NCBI RefSeq assembly: GCF_024029355.1
Contig: NZ_CP097117.1
Span: forward strand, 310,001 to 374,000
Source: Fructilactobacillus cliffordii
Lineage (GTDB): Bacteria; Bacillota; Bacilli; Lactobacillales; Lactobacillaceae
DNA length: 64,000 nt
Direction: 5' to 3'
A program made the translations under genes and the position numbers. This document shows positions 1 through 7,001 of the stretch, in pieces (position 1 is the stretch's first letter; each line of letters begins with the position of its first letter). The notes under the pieces were generated by a model. The model did not search any database, had not been told where the DNA came from, and saw nothing but the letters and a program-made list of their open reading frames with translations.

Positions 1-102
1 AATGGATTTAATCGTAAAACCTAAGGGCTCCAACATCTCCTTAAATTCACGAATTTTATTCGGATTGCTTGATGCAATTACAATTTCAGGTTTAGTTGCC
101 AT
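1..102 (-). CDS. rdgB: XTP/dITP diphosphatase, N-terminal part only
   Basis: The first 34 codons of a gene running off the left edge. The start MATKPEIVIASSNPNKIREF carries the ASxNxxK substrate-binding signature of the HAM1/RdgB family, which hydrolyses non-canonical purine triphosphates such as XTP and dITP to monophosphates and so keeps them out of DNA. The ATG at 100-102 overlaps the last 11 bases of murI, so the two are translationally coupled. The murI-rdgB order is usual in lactobacilli. The rest of the gene cannot be judged. Confidence 0.9.
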   Translation of the reverse strand, partial: MATKPEIVIASSNPNKIREFKEMLEPLGFTIKSI

Positions 103-907
103 AACTTAAAAGTTGGCTTGGCGTCACCAACTGTACGTCCACCTTTCTATTGAGCCATTGTGATCCCACTTGCTGAAATCGTTCGGGATCACTTGAAGTA
201 TAAAAATCATGAAATGGATGCTGACTCTGAGCCAATAACTGCCGTCGTTCTAAAACTTGATGAGCTTCGGCAATCGTTTCTGCACCAGGATCAACGAGGG
301 TTACTGTTGGTCCCATTACGGATTGAATCAAATCTCTAATAATGGGAAAATGCGTACAGCCTAAAACGAGCGTGTCAATTCCACTGCCCTGCAAGGGCGC
401 TAAACCGTCGCTTACCATTTGTTGAACTCGTTCACTGTGGTAATCCCCTTGTTCTACCAACGGAATAAAGGTAGGACAGGCTAACTCAATCACTTCTGCT
501 TGGGAAGAAAGCTGGTGAATGACACATTGATAGGCATGACTGTTAACCGTCGCCCGGGTTGCGATTATCCCAATCTTGTGATTATTTGTAGCCTGAATCG
601 CCGCTCGACTGCCACCTTCCACAACTCCAAGCACTGGAATCGGTAATTCAGCCTGTAAGGTAGGCAATGCTAAAGCAGACGCGGTATTACAAGCAATAAT
701 CATCATCTTTGCTTGTTTTTGCACAAAAAAACGCCCAATCTGCAAAGAATAATCAATTACTTGTTGGGGTTGTTTTTCACCGTACGGCAAATGAGCTTCA
801 TCACCAAAAAACAGGGTATTTTCCGCGGGTAACTGGGCAAACGCTGGTTTTAAAATCGTAAGCCCGCCAACGCCTGAATCCATAAAAGCCAGTGGCGCTT
901 CATTCAT
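92..907 (-). CDS. murI: Glutamate racemase
   Basis: Makes D-glutamate from L-glutamate for peptidoglycan precursors in the cytoplasm, without a cofactor. From the chosen start it is 271 residues, normal for the family. Visible are the N-terminal MDSGVGGLT motif and the two catalytic cysteines: C73 in ACNTAS and C184 in GCTHFP, with H186 beside the second. I chose the ATG at 905-907 because GGGGAG lies six bases upstream. The in-frame ATG at 934 falls within the -10 region and has no SD. The end overlaps rdgB by 11 bases. Very sure of the function. Confidence 0.96.
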   Translation of the reverse strand: MNEAPLAFMDSGVGGLTILKPAFAQLPAENTLFFGDEAHLPYGEKQPQQVIDYSLQIGRFFVQKQAKMMIIACNTASALALPTLQAELPIPVLGVVEGGSRAAIQATNNHKIGIIATRATVNSHAYQCVIHQLSSQAEVIELACPTFIPLVEQGDYHSERVQQMVSDGLAPLQGSGIDTLVLGCTHFPIIRDLIQSVMGPTVTLVDPGAETIAEAHQVLERRQLLAQSQHPFHDFYTSSDPERFQQVGSQWLNRKVDVQLVTPSQLLSYGN

Positions 908-932
908 TTTCATCTCCCCTTTCGTTAAATTC

Positions 933-938
933 ATTATA
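933..938 (-). promoter_or_regulatory. -10 element of the murI promoter
   Basis: TATAAT on the minus strand, 25 bases upstream of the murI start. No good -35 is visible. A TATGAT at 975-980 on the plus strand is the likely -10 for the divergent gene at 1022, so the two promoters lie back to back. Confidence 0.5.
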
Positions 939-1021
939 CTATAAAAATAAATGATCCTTCTTTCGATCAGTCGTTATGATAAAATGAAGAGCGAAGTCTT
1001 TTGATTGGAGCAATTAACAAT

Positions 1022-1519
1022 ATGAGTAAACAAAACCCAAGTGATTTTAATAAGTACCAAGATTTAGTCCCAGATTTAACTGACTGGAATAACTTTATCC
1101 TTCGAGATGAATTGCTACCAGACCTGCTAAATGACGATTTAAGTGACATTTTATACTGGGCCGGAAAAAATTTAGCCATTAAATTTCCGGTTACTAATTC
1201 TGATTTACCGGCTTTTTTTGCTGCTAACCATTGGGGAACCCTTAATAAACAGAAGGAATCAAGTCAAAAAGTTGTTTGGCAATTAACCGGACAACCAATT
1301 AATAACCGGTTAAAGATGAATAAGAACTGCGAATTTATGTTAGAAACCGGATTCCTGGCCCAAACACAGGAACAAAACAGTGGCAGTCTATCGGAAGCCG
1401 AATACAAAAAGAAACTAACCGGTGGCATTGAAATTACCGTGGTTACCGATCCTAATCAACCAGCTCCTGAACAAGCTGCAAACCCCACGGTTGTCTTCCC
1501 ACAAACAGACCCTGAATAA
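1022..1519 (+). CDS. yslB: YslB-like protein (DUF2507 family)
   Basis: A 165-residue soluble protein whose sequence (N-terminal FILRDELLPDLL, then YWAGKNLA) resembles the YslB/DUF2507 family of Firmicutes. Members often lie beside the glutamate racemase gene, as here. The molecular function is unknown. I chose the ATG at 1022, with GGAG 11 bases upstream; an in-frame TTG at 1001 has no SD. The C-terminal 25 residues are rich in Pro, Gln and Ala and are probably disordered. There are no membrane segments. The gene is divergent from murI and ends at a bidirectional terminator. Confidence 0.75.
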   Translation: MSKQNPSDFNKYQDLVPDLTDWNNFILRDELLPDLLNDDLSDILYWAGKNLAIKFPVTNSDLPAFFAANHWGTLNKQKESSQKVVWQLTGQPINNRLKMNKNCEFMLETGFLAQTQEQNSGSLSEAEYKKKLTGGIEITVVTDPNQPAPEQAANPTVVFPQTDPE

Positions 1520-1523
1520 TCAC

Positions 1524-1548
1524 AAAGAGGCTTTAAATACCTCTTTTT
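1524..1548. terminator. Bidirectional terminator between the yslB-like and GT39-like genes
   Basis: A seven-pair stem AAAGAGG / CCTCTTT with a nine-base loop and T/A runs on both sides. It serves the plus-strand gene ending at 1519 and the minus-strand gene ending at 1547, whose stop codon touches the hairpin. Confidence 0.75.
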
Positions 1549-3157
1549 ATTTTCGTCTAAATAACCAGTACTGCGTCGGGTTTCCCTGAGACAGTTGGGA
1601 ATGAGTTGCCACTAACCGATAATTCCGTTGGATCACGCGTACTCCTTGCTGTCCCTGCCGGGTTTGCAAACTCTTACCTCGTTTCCAGTCCTTAGTAGGA
1701 GGAGTCGCAATTACCACCCATTCAACCTGTTTTCGTTTCATCGCGTTAATCCCCGTCGCTAGCATCGCTGGGAGTTTTGTTTCGGGAATGTTATTTTTTT
1801 CAAAAAAGTAAACGGTTGGATATGCCCCAGAGGTTAGATAAAAGCCATTTTCCAAAAAATCAAACGTTAACAAGGTCGGTCGTCCCTGACTTCGTTGCCA
1901 CATAATTTTGCCAAATTGCAACTGGGCCGGTTCCTGACGCTGGGCAGTAGGATGGAGTGTAACCGAAGGATTATTGGGAACCAATCGCGAGGACCACGGA
2001 TTTTGGTTCAATAATATTAGAGAACCTCCCAGGACAATTAAAAAAAACACGTCGTTACGCACCGGATGCTGGTTCCACCGCCACTTAGTAACTGGTAACA
2101 ACCACGTCTTTAAGCCTACAAGTGCCAATAACGCACAGAGCAATAGATCTGGAAAATAGGCCAAATCGTAGTACGGACCAAACTGACCCCCGTAGAGTGC
2201 AAACAGCGCATTGCTCAACATCATCACAATTAATAACCATTTGGTGGGTCGTCGTACTAGGTTACGTTGCCAAATTAAAACGCCAATTCCTAAAATCACC
2301 ACGAGTCCGAACACGGGTTGTTCCAAGGTTAAAAAATGCACCAATGCCGCGCCAGAATGAACTAACTTTTGCAAAGGGGTCCCCCGGTTTTTACTGTATA
2401 GAGTTAGGTTATCGATGAAATAAACGCGAATAAAAGCCGGTAGCGCTCGCTGCCAGGCAAAATAAAGCAACCAAGGAATCGTACTCAAACTAAATCCGAG
2501 CCCAGCCCACCCAATCATCCGGCCGAACTCGCGCCAATTTTTTTGGAGGATTAACCAGATGGTTAGTCCTCCAAAAAAGGCAATCCAAGTCCCTAAGAGA
2601 CTGTACTTTGCCAAAAAGATTACTCCAACCAAAAATCCCTGAAAAAACCATTGCCCTTTTGGTAACTCGGGCAATCCCTGATCAAATTGGCAGACCAACA
2701 ATAACGCGCTGAGAATGGCTGGGTAAACCCAAAATTCCACCGTTCCACCGTAACTATAGTAGGGTTCGATAAGGACTAAAAGTACGGAAGCCAACGCTAA
2801 CAAGACGGCGGTTTGTTGCCGAAACCACAAACTGGCCAGTTTCCAAGTCACCAGCGTAATTAACCACAGTCCGATTATCTCAAAGAGGGCTGCTCCCCCA
2901 AAGGTAGTAAAAGAAATTTTACTAGCTAATCCGTACAATAAATACACGTAGGGACCCTTTTGCTCAAAAACATCCCGATAGGTCACCATTCCGTGCATTA
3001 ATGCCTTACCCACCGTTAGATAGTTATTATTATCACCGGTATAGTTAAAATCATACAGCGGTGAACTGTACGAAAAAATTCCGATTAAAAGCGCACTCCA
3101 ACCTAATAACAGCAACATAATTAGGAGAGAAGGTCGCTTCACTTTTATTTTTGCCAT
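1547..3157 (-). CDS. GT39/ArnT-like membrane glycosyltransferase
   Basis: A 536-residue polytopic protein with about ten hydrophobic segments and a basic N-terminus. The first extracellular loop carries D42 (YTGDNNNY) and D62/K67 (YRDVFEQKGP), the acidic pattern of GT-C enzymes of the PMT/ArnT superfamily that use polyprenyl-phosphate sugars at the outer membrane face. Acceptor and sugar are unknown. I chose the ATG at 3157, preceded by GGAG eight bases upstream; upstream in-frame ATGs overlap the promoter. The gene stands alone, convergent with the yslB-like gene and divergent from an MFS exporter. Class fairly sure, substrate not. Confidence 0.75.
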   Translation of the reverse strand: MAKIKVKRPSLLIMLLLLGWSALLIGIFSYSSPLYDFNYTGDNNNYLTVGKALMHGMVTYRDVFEQKGPYVYLLYGLASKISFTTFGGAALFEIIGLWLITLVTWKLASLWFRQQTAVLLALASVLLVLIEPYYSYGGTVEFWVYPAILSALLLVCQFDQGLPELPKGQWFFQGFLVGVIFLAKYSLLGTWIAFFGGLTIWLILQKNWREFGRMIGWAGLGFSLSTIPWLLYFAWQRALPAFIRVYFIDNLTLYSKNRGTPLQKLVHSGAALVHFLTLEQPVFGLVVILGIGVLIWQRNLVRRPTKWLLIVMMLSNALFALYGGQFGPYYDLAYFPDLLLCALLALVGLKTWLLPVTKWRWNQHPVRNDVFFLIVLGGSLILLNQNPWSSRLVPNNPSVTLHPTAQRQEPAQLQFGKIMWQRSQGRPTLLTFDFLENGFYLTSGAYPTVYFFEKNNIPETKLPAMLATGINAMKRKQVEWVVIATPPTKDWKRGKSLQTRQGQQGVRVIQRNYRLVATHSQLSQGNPTQYWLFRRK

Positions 3158-3191
3158 TATTTTTCTCCATTTACTTGAAGCATCTTTAAAC

Positions 3192-3199
3192 ATTATACA
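3192..3199. promoter_or_regulatory. Overlapping divergent -10 elements
   Basis: On the minus strand TATAAT (3192-3197) lies 35 bases upstream of the glycosyltransferase start. On the plus strand TATACA (3194-3199), with TTTACT 18 bases upstream, can serve the MFS gene. The -10 hexamers overlap, so RNA polymerase could not occupy both at once. Confidence 0.45.
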
Positions 3200-3249
3200 T
3201 TTTTTTGGTAAGCTGAGGAGACGACTAAAAAGCAACTGGAGGTCTATCA

Positions 3250-4422
3250 ATGAAAGCATTCAAGGTTCAAACCCTCATTTTAATTGCCATTGCCTTTATC
3301 CTAGGCATGAGCGAATTTATTATCATCGGAGTCTTAGATAACATTGCCAAAACGTTTCAAGTCAGTTTTGCTAGTGTCGGCTTTTTAACGACCATTTTTG
3401 CCCTCATCTACGCCATTTCAACGCCTATTTTATCGTTACTGATTGGAAAAAGTTCGCTCAAAAAGGTTATGAACGTGGTGCTCGGTTGTTTTATTCTGGG
3501 GAATTTGCTGGCTACCGTTGCATCAAGTTTTACCATGTTGACGGTGGCGCGGGTCATTACTGCCCTTGTGTCTGGAATTACCATTTCCATCACCATCACG
3601 TTTGCAACTCACATTGCCCCGCTTTCGAAACGCGCTTGGATTGTAGCCTGGGTCTTTTCCGGGTTTAGCATTGCCTCCGTTTTCGGCGTTCCGGTCGGGA
3701 CATGGTTAAGTGGCTTATTCGGCTGGCGTTTGATTTTTCTAATCATTGCTGTGCTGGCCGGAATCGTTCTTCTTTTATTTGACTTTTCCCTGCCTGGTTC
3801 GTTGCATCAACAACCCGTCAAACATTTTACAGAACAATTTCAGATCCTCACCGATCTTCGGATTCAATTGGGAATCTTAATTCCCGTTTTTAACCTCGGA
3901 GGCGTCTACGTAGTCTATACCTACGCAACTCCGATTCTAACCAATCACTTTGGCTACAGTTTAACTTTTGTTACATTTTTCCTGCTTTTGTACGGGGTTG
4001 CTTCCCTATTGAGTAATCAATATAGCGGAAACTTGGCCGCTCATAATGGCTTGCCCCGCAGCATCAAGTTTTACACCCTGCAATTAGTGGCGCTACTAGC
4101 CACTTCCCTGTTTTTTAACTTCTCCTGGGTGGTACTGGGTGCCATTTTAATCATGGGCTTTACCATCTATCTAGCGGGTTCCACCCTGCAGTTGTTCTAC
4201 ATGTCCATTGCAGAAGCGGACTATCCCCAGTCCTTAGTTCTAGCCTCTTCGTTTAATCCCATCTTTAGTAACGTCGGAATCGCGGTTGGTTCTGCGTGTG
4301 GTGGTTTAATTGTCGATCACTTGGGCATGCCCTCCCTTGGACTTGGAGGCGCCCTTTTGACGGCTTGCGGAATTTTAACCACCTGGTACCTAACCCATAT
4401 CCTTACAAAACAAGCAAAATGA
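3250..4422 (+). CDS. MFS efflux transporter, DHA1 type
   Basis: A 390-residue protein with about 12 transmembrane helices. The opening (FILGMSEFIIIGVLDNIAKTF) and the helix 5 region GVPVGTWLSGLFGWR place it with AraJ/PbuE-like drug:H+ antiporter-1 exporters. The substrate could be a sugar, purine or drug and cannot be read from the sequence. GGAGG lies seven bases before the ATG. It is divergent from the glycosyltransferase, and a new strong promoter begins four bases after its stop. Confidence 0.85.
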   Translation: MKAFKVQTLILIAIAFILGMSEFIIIGVLDNIAKTFQVSFASVGFLTTIFALIYAISTPILSLLIGKSSLKKVMNVVLGCFILGNLLATVASSFTMLTVARVITALVSGITISITITFATHIAPLSKRAWIVAWVFSGFSIASVFGVPVGTWLSGLFGWRLIFLIIAVLAGIVLLLFDFSLPGSLHQQPVKHFTEQFQILTDLRIQLGILIPVFNLGGVYVVYTYATPILTNHFGYSLTFVTFFLLLYGVASLLSNQYSGNLAAHNGLPRSIKFYTLQLVALLATSLFFNFSWVVLGAILIMGFTIYLAGSTLQLFYMSIAEADYPQSLVLASSFNPIFSNVGIAVGSACGGLIVDHLGMPSLGLGGALLTACGILTTWYLTHILTKQAK

Positions 4423-4425
4423 TGG

Positions 4426-4454
4426 TTGACAGCCACCTGGATTCAGATTATACT
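4426..4454 (+). promoter_or_regulatory. Strong sigma-A promoter for a small-peptide transcript
   Basis: TTGACA (4426-4431), a 17-base spacer and TATACT (4449-4454). This is the closest match to consensus seen in the first 10 kb. The expected start is near 4461, giving a 26-base leader to the 28-codon ORF at 4487. Confidence 0.8.
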
Positions 4455-4486
4455 TTTACAAAATCTTAAACAAAGGAGTTTTTCCA

Positions 4487-4573
4487 ATGGCCGAGCTGTA
4501 TACCAGTTTAATTGCATTATTCATTTTAGTCGGATTAATTAACCGATGTGTGGATAATGCGACCCGTTTCTAA
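4487..4573 (+). CDS. 28-residue hydrophobic peptide, possible type I toxin or regulatory peptide
   Basis: Sequence MAELYTSLIALFILVGLINR then CVDNATRF: one transmembrane helix followed by a short charged tail. AAAGGAG lies eight bases before the ATG, and a near-consensus promoter lies upstream. The ORF occupies its own unit of about 220 bases, with a long hairpin at 4591-4628 and an intrinsic terminator at 4643-4680. Size, single helix and structured 3' region recall Fst/Lpt-type type I toxins of Gram-positive bacteria, but I do not recognise the sequence as one. No clear antisense promoter was found. It could equally be a small regulatory membrane peptide. Confidence 0.6.
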   Translation: MAELYTSLIALFILVGLINRCVDNATRF

Positions 4574-4590
4574 CCATTGGAAACTTGTTT

Positions 4591-4628
4591 AAGTCCACAC
4601 AGATTCATCGAGAGACTGTGATGGACTT
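4591..4628 (+). other. Long hairpin in the 3' region of the small-peptide RNA
   Basis: Twelve base pairs, AAGTCCACACAG with CTGTG-A-TGGACTT, broken by one bulged A at 4621 and closed by a 13-base loop. There is no T-run after it, so it is not a terminator. It may be a stability or antisense-pairing element. The loop contains ATTCAT, repeated just after the stem at 4630-4635. Confidence 0.6.
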
Positions 4629-4642
4629 AATTCATGCCTTTT

Positions 4643-4680
4643 AACCATCCAGTTTCTTCTAGATTCTGGGTGGTTTTTTT
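4643..4680 (+). terminator. Intrinsic terminator of the small-peptide RNA
   Basis: AACCATCCAG pairs with CTGGGTGGTT across a 13-base loop, followed by a run of seven T. Confidence 0.8.
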
Positions 4681-4767
4681 CATAAAAAAGGAGGGACGAA
4701 CTTCGTTTAGCGCACCATCATTTCCAACCTGGGTTTTGAATGTTACCAACGGGACCTACCAAAACTA

Positions 4768-4793
4768 GTTGAATTCCTAATTCAAAATTCAAC
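4768..4793 (+). promoter_or_regulatory. Inverted repeat upstream of the APC permease gene
   Basis: GTTGAATT (4768-4775) and AATTCAAC (4786-4793), a perfect eight-base dyad with a 10-base centre, ending seven bases before the permease SD. Possible operator or leader hairpin. I see no convincing promoter in 4681-4813; the remainder of that stretch holds nothing I recognise. Confidence 0.4.
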
Positions 4794-4813
4794 AAGCTTC
4801 AAAGGAGGAGCAC

Positions 4814-6277
4814 ATGAAAAATATCTTCAAAAAAATGAACGAAAAGGTCGATTTTCGTTTCTATGCCAATAAGGATCAAAAGTTGGAAAAAACGTTAACT
4901 GTTAAAGACTTTTTAGCCCTCGGGTTAGGAACCATCTTATCCACTTCCATTTTTACATTACCCGGCGTGGTGGCCGCTAATTATACCGGCCCGGCCGTGG
5001 TAATTTCCTTTTTACTGGCTGCCGTGGTAGCCGGACTAGTGGCCATGAACTACGCTGAAATGGCTTCGGTTTTACCCTTTGCGGGATCAGCCTACTCCTG
5101 GATTTCCGTTCTCTTCGGAAAGTTCTGGGGTTGGGTAGTCGGCTGGGCTTTACTGGCCGAATATCTGATTGCGGTGGCCTTCGTGGCCGCGGGACTATCA
5201 GCAAACGTGAAGGGACTCATTTCCCCGCTCGGGTGGAAACTTCCCAACGCAATTGCTTACCCATTGGGTACGAACGGTGGAGTCTTTGACTTGATTGCCG
5301 TATTAGTGGTTGCCTTAGTAACTTTTATTCTCCTTCGGGGTGACTCACAAACCACTAAAGTGGCTAACGTGCTAGTGGTCCTAAAACTGTTAGCCATCGT
5401 AACTTTCGTGGTAGTCGGTGCCACTGCCATCAAGGCCCAAAACTATGTTCCGTTCTTCCCGAAACCACACATGAATGCCGACGGAACCATGTTTGGAGGC
5501 TGGCAAGGAATCTACGCCGGAATCTCAACCATCTTCTTGTCCTACATTGGATTTGACTCGATTGCCGCTAACTCTGCTGAAGCCAAGAATCCGCAAAAAA
5601 CGATGCCTCGCGGAATCATCGGTTCCCTAATCATTGGAACGATGTTTTTCGTTGCTGTTTCTTTGGTCTTAGTGGGAATGTTCAAGTACAGCATGTACGC
5701 TGGTAACGCAGAACCAGTTGGTTGGGCCTTACGACAAGAAGGTCACGTGATCATTGCTTCTGTTGTTCAGGCAGTGGCCGTCGTGGGAATGTTAGTGGCT
5801 CTAATTGGAATGATGATGGCCGGTTCCCGGTTAATTTACTCGTTTGGACGGGATAAAATGCTTCCAAAAAGTTTAGGTAAACTGAACAAGAAAAACATTC
5901 CGGCCAACGCCCTCTGGATTATCACGGCCGTAGGAATCGTAATGGGAGCTATTTTCCCGTTCACCTTCCTCGCTCAGTTAATCTCTGCCGGAACTTTGAT
6001 TGCCTTCATGGCGGTTTCCTTAGCCATGTACCCTCTCAGAAAACGGGAAGGGAAAACTTTACCTACGGCTGCTTACCGGCAACCATTCTTCCCCATTCTG
6101 CCAATCTTAGGTTTCTTAGGATCCTTGGCGGTGTTCATGGGTCTAGACATCCAAGCTAAGATTTACTCCGTGATTTGGTTCTTAATCGGTGTAATCATCT
6201 ACTTTGCCTATGGTTACCGGAACGCTGATTCTGAATTACCTGGTGAAAGTGACGAAGAAATCGAAGAAAATTTATAA
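4814..6277 (+). CDS. APC-superfamily amino-acid permease
   Basis: A 487-residue protein with about 12 membrane helices. The GLGTILSTSIFTLPG segment near residue 37 matches the substrate-binding unwound helix 1 of APC transporters. The loop YIGFDSIAANSAEAKNP near 250 is the usual motif of cationic amino-acid transporter-like members. The C-terminal tail is acidic (ELPGESDEEIEENL). Probably imports amino acids by proton symport; the substrate is unknown. A strong AAAGGAGGAG precedes the ATG. The gene is monocistronic, bounded by terminators at 4643-4680 and 6288-6320. Confidence 0.85.
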   Translation: MKNIFKKMNEKVDFRFYANKDQKLEKTLTVKDFLALGLGTILSTSIFTLPGVVAANYTGPAVVISFLLAAVVAGLVAMNYAEMASVLPFAGSAYSWISVLFGKFWGWVVGWALLAEYLIAVAFVAAGLSANVKGLISPLGWKLPNAIAYPLGTNGGVFDLIAVLVVALVTFILLRGDSQTTKVANVLVVLKLLAIVTFVVVGATAIKAQNYVPFFPKPHMNADGTMFGGWQGIYAGISTIFLSYIGFDSIAANSAEAKNPQKTMPRGIIGSLIIGTMFFVAVSLVLVGMFKYSMYAGNAEPVGWALRQEGHVIIASVVQAVAVVGMLVALIGMMMAGSRLIYSFGRDKMLPKSLGKLNKKNIPANALWIITAVGIVMGAIFPFTFLAQLISAGTLIAFMAVSLAMYPLRKREGKTLPTAAYRQPFFPILPILGFLGSLAVFMGLDIQAKIYSVIWFLIGVIIYFAYGYRNADSELPGESDEEIEENL

Positions 6278-6287
6278 TCTAGTGAAA

Positions 6288-6320
6288 AAGGGGTCGTTAT
6301 TCGGCTCCTTCTTTCTTTTT
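6288..6320 (+). terminator. Terminator after the APC permease gene
   Basis: A nine-pair stem AAGGGGTCG / CGGCTCCTT, with two G-T pairs, followed by a T-rich tail. Confidence 0.7.
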
Positions 6321-6366
6321 CATAATATAATAAATGTGAAAGATTGATCGAGAAAGAAGTGATTTG

Positions 6367-6582
6367 ATGAGTAAAAAAGAAATCGTGGCCGCGGGACTAG
6401 TCATCATCATGCTGGCCTGTTTATTGTTGCAAGGGGTTATTTACCTTGTTAGGACGGGAAAATCACTCTCTCCCCAACAGGAGCGATTTAATCACTTTTT
6501 AGACAACGTTTACTGCCTCTGCCTCTTTGGTATTGGTATCTTGGTGGTCATGATTGCCGTCATTCACGATCAAACTCCATAA
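6367..6582 (+). CDS. Small two-helix membrane protein of unknown function
   Basis: A 71-residue protein with two hydrophobic segments, about residues 6-27 and 48-66, separated by a polar loop. It has no recognisable domain. I chose the ATG at 6367; the in-frame TTG just before it is less likely. The SD is weak (AAGAAGTG). It lies alone between the permease terminator and the shared terminator with trxA. The coding potential is supported mainly by the membrane pattern and the terminator directly after it. Confidence 0.55.
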   Translation: MSKKEIVAAGLVIIMLACLLLQGVIYLVRTGKSLSPQQERFNHFLDNVYCLCLFGIGILVVMIAVIHDQTP

Positions 6583-6615
6583 AAAAAGGAAGCTCAATCA
6601 TGAGCTTCCTTTTTT
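6583..6615. terminator. Bidirectional terminator between the small membrane protein gene and trxA
   Basis: A 15-base perfect dyad, AAAAAAGGAAGCTCA with its complement, around a four-base loop. It has a T-run in either reading direction. Confidence 0.9.
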
Positions 6616-6617
6616 GC

Positions 6618-6929
6618 TTAGGCCGTGTAGTTCGCCAAAGTCTTTTGTAATTGAGCCTTTGGGTGATAACCAACCACTTGGTCAACCACTTTACCGTCTT
6701 GCAGAATTAAAAGAGTTGGAATACTCATAATTCCGAATTGACCGGCAGTTTGTTGGTTATCATCAACGTTCATCTTGCAGAACTTGATGTCCGTTTCTTC
6801 GTTAGCTAATTCCTCAATGACTGGACCTTGCATCTTACAAGGACCACACCAAGGAGCCCAAAAATCAACGACCACTGTTCCAGTTGCTGTTTCAGCAGCA
6901 AAATTAGCATCCGTAATTTCGTGTACCAT
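6618..6929 (-). CDS. trxA: Thioredoxin
   Basis: A 103-residue cytoplasmic disulfide reductant that serves ribonucleotide reductase, peroxidases and repair of oxidised proteins. The redox motif WCGPC has C28 and C31, and the cis-Pro loop reads MSIPTLL. AAAGGAGG lies before the ATG. It has its own promoter in the gap to mutS2, although mutS2 upstream in the same direction could also read through. Canonical in length and sequence. Confidence 0.97.
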   Translation of the reverse strand: MVHEITDANFAAETATGTVVVDFWAPWCGPCKMQGPVIEELANEETDIKFCKMNVDDNQQTAGQFGIMSIPTLLILQDGKVVDQVVGYHPKAQLQKTLANYTA

Positions 6930-6963
6930 GTTAATTTCCTCCTTTATCTACTTACTATCTGTA

Positions 6964-6991
6964 AGTATAACAACTTTACTCTAAATTACAA
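6964..6991 (-). promoter_or_regulatory. trxA promoter
   Basis: On the minus strand TTGTAA (6986-6991), a 16-base spacer and TATACT (6964-6969), about 35 bases upstream of the trxA ATG. Confidence 0.6.
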
Positions 6992-7001
6992 TTATTTAAT
7001 C

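Noticed and set aside
4573..4760. Antisense RNA promoter opposite the small-peptide gene
   Set aside because: No minus-strand pair of hexamers with acceptable spacing was found, so a type I antitoxin is not claimed.
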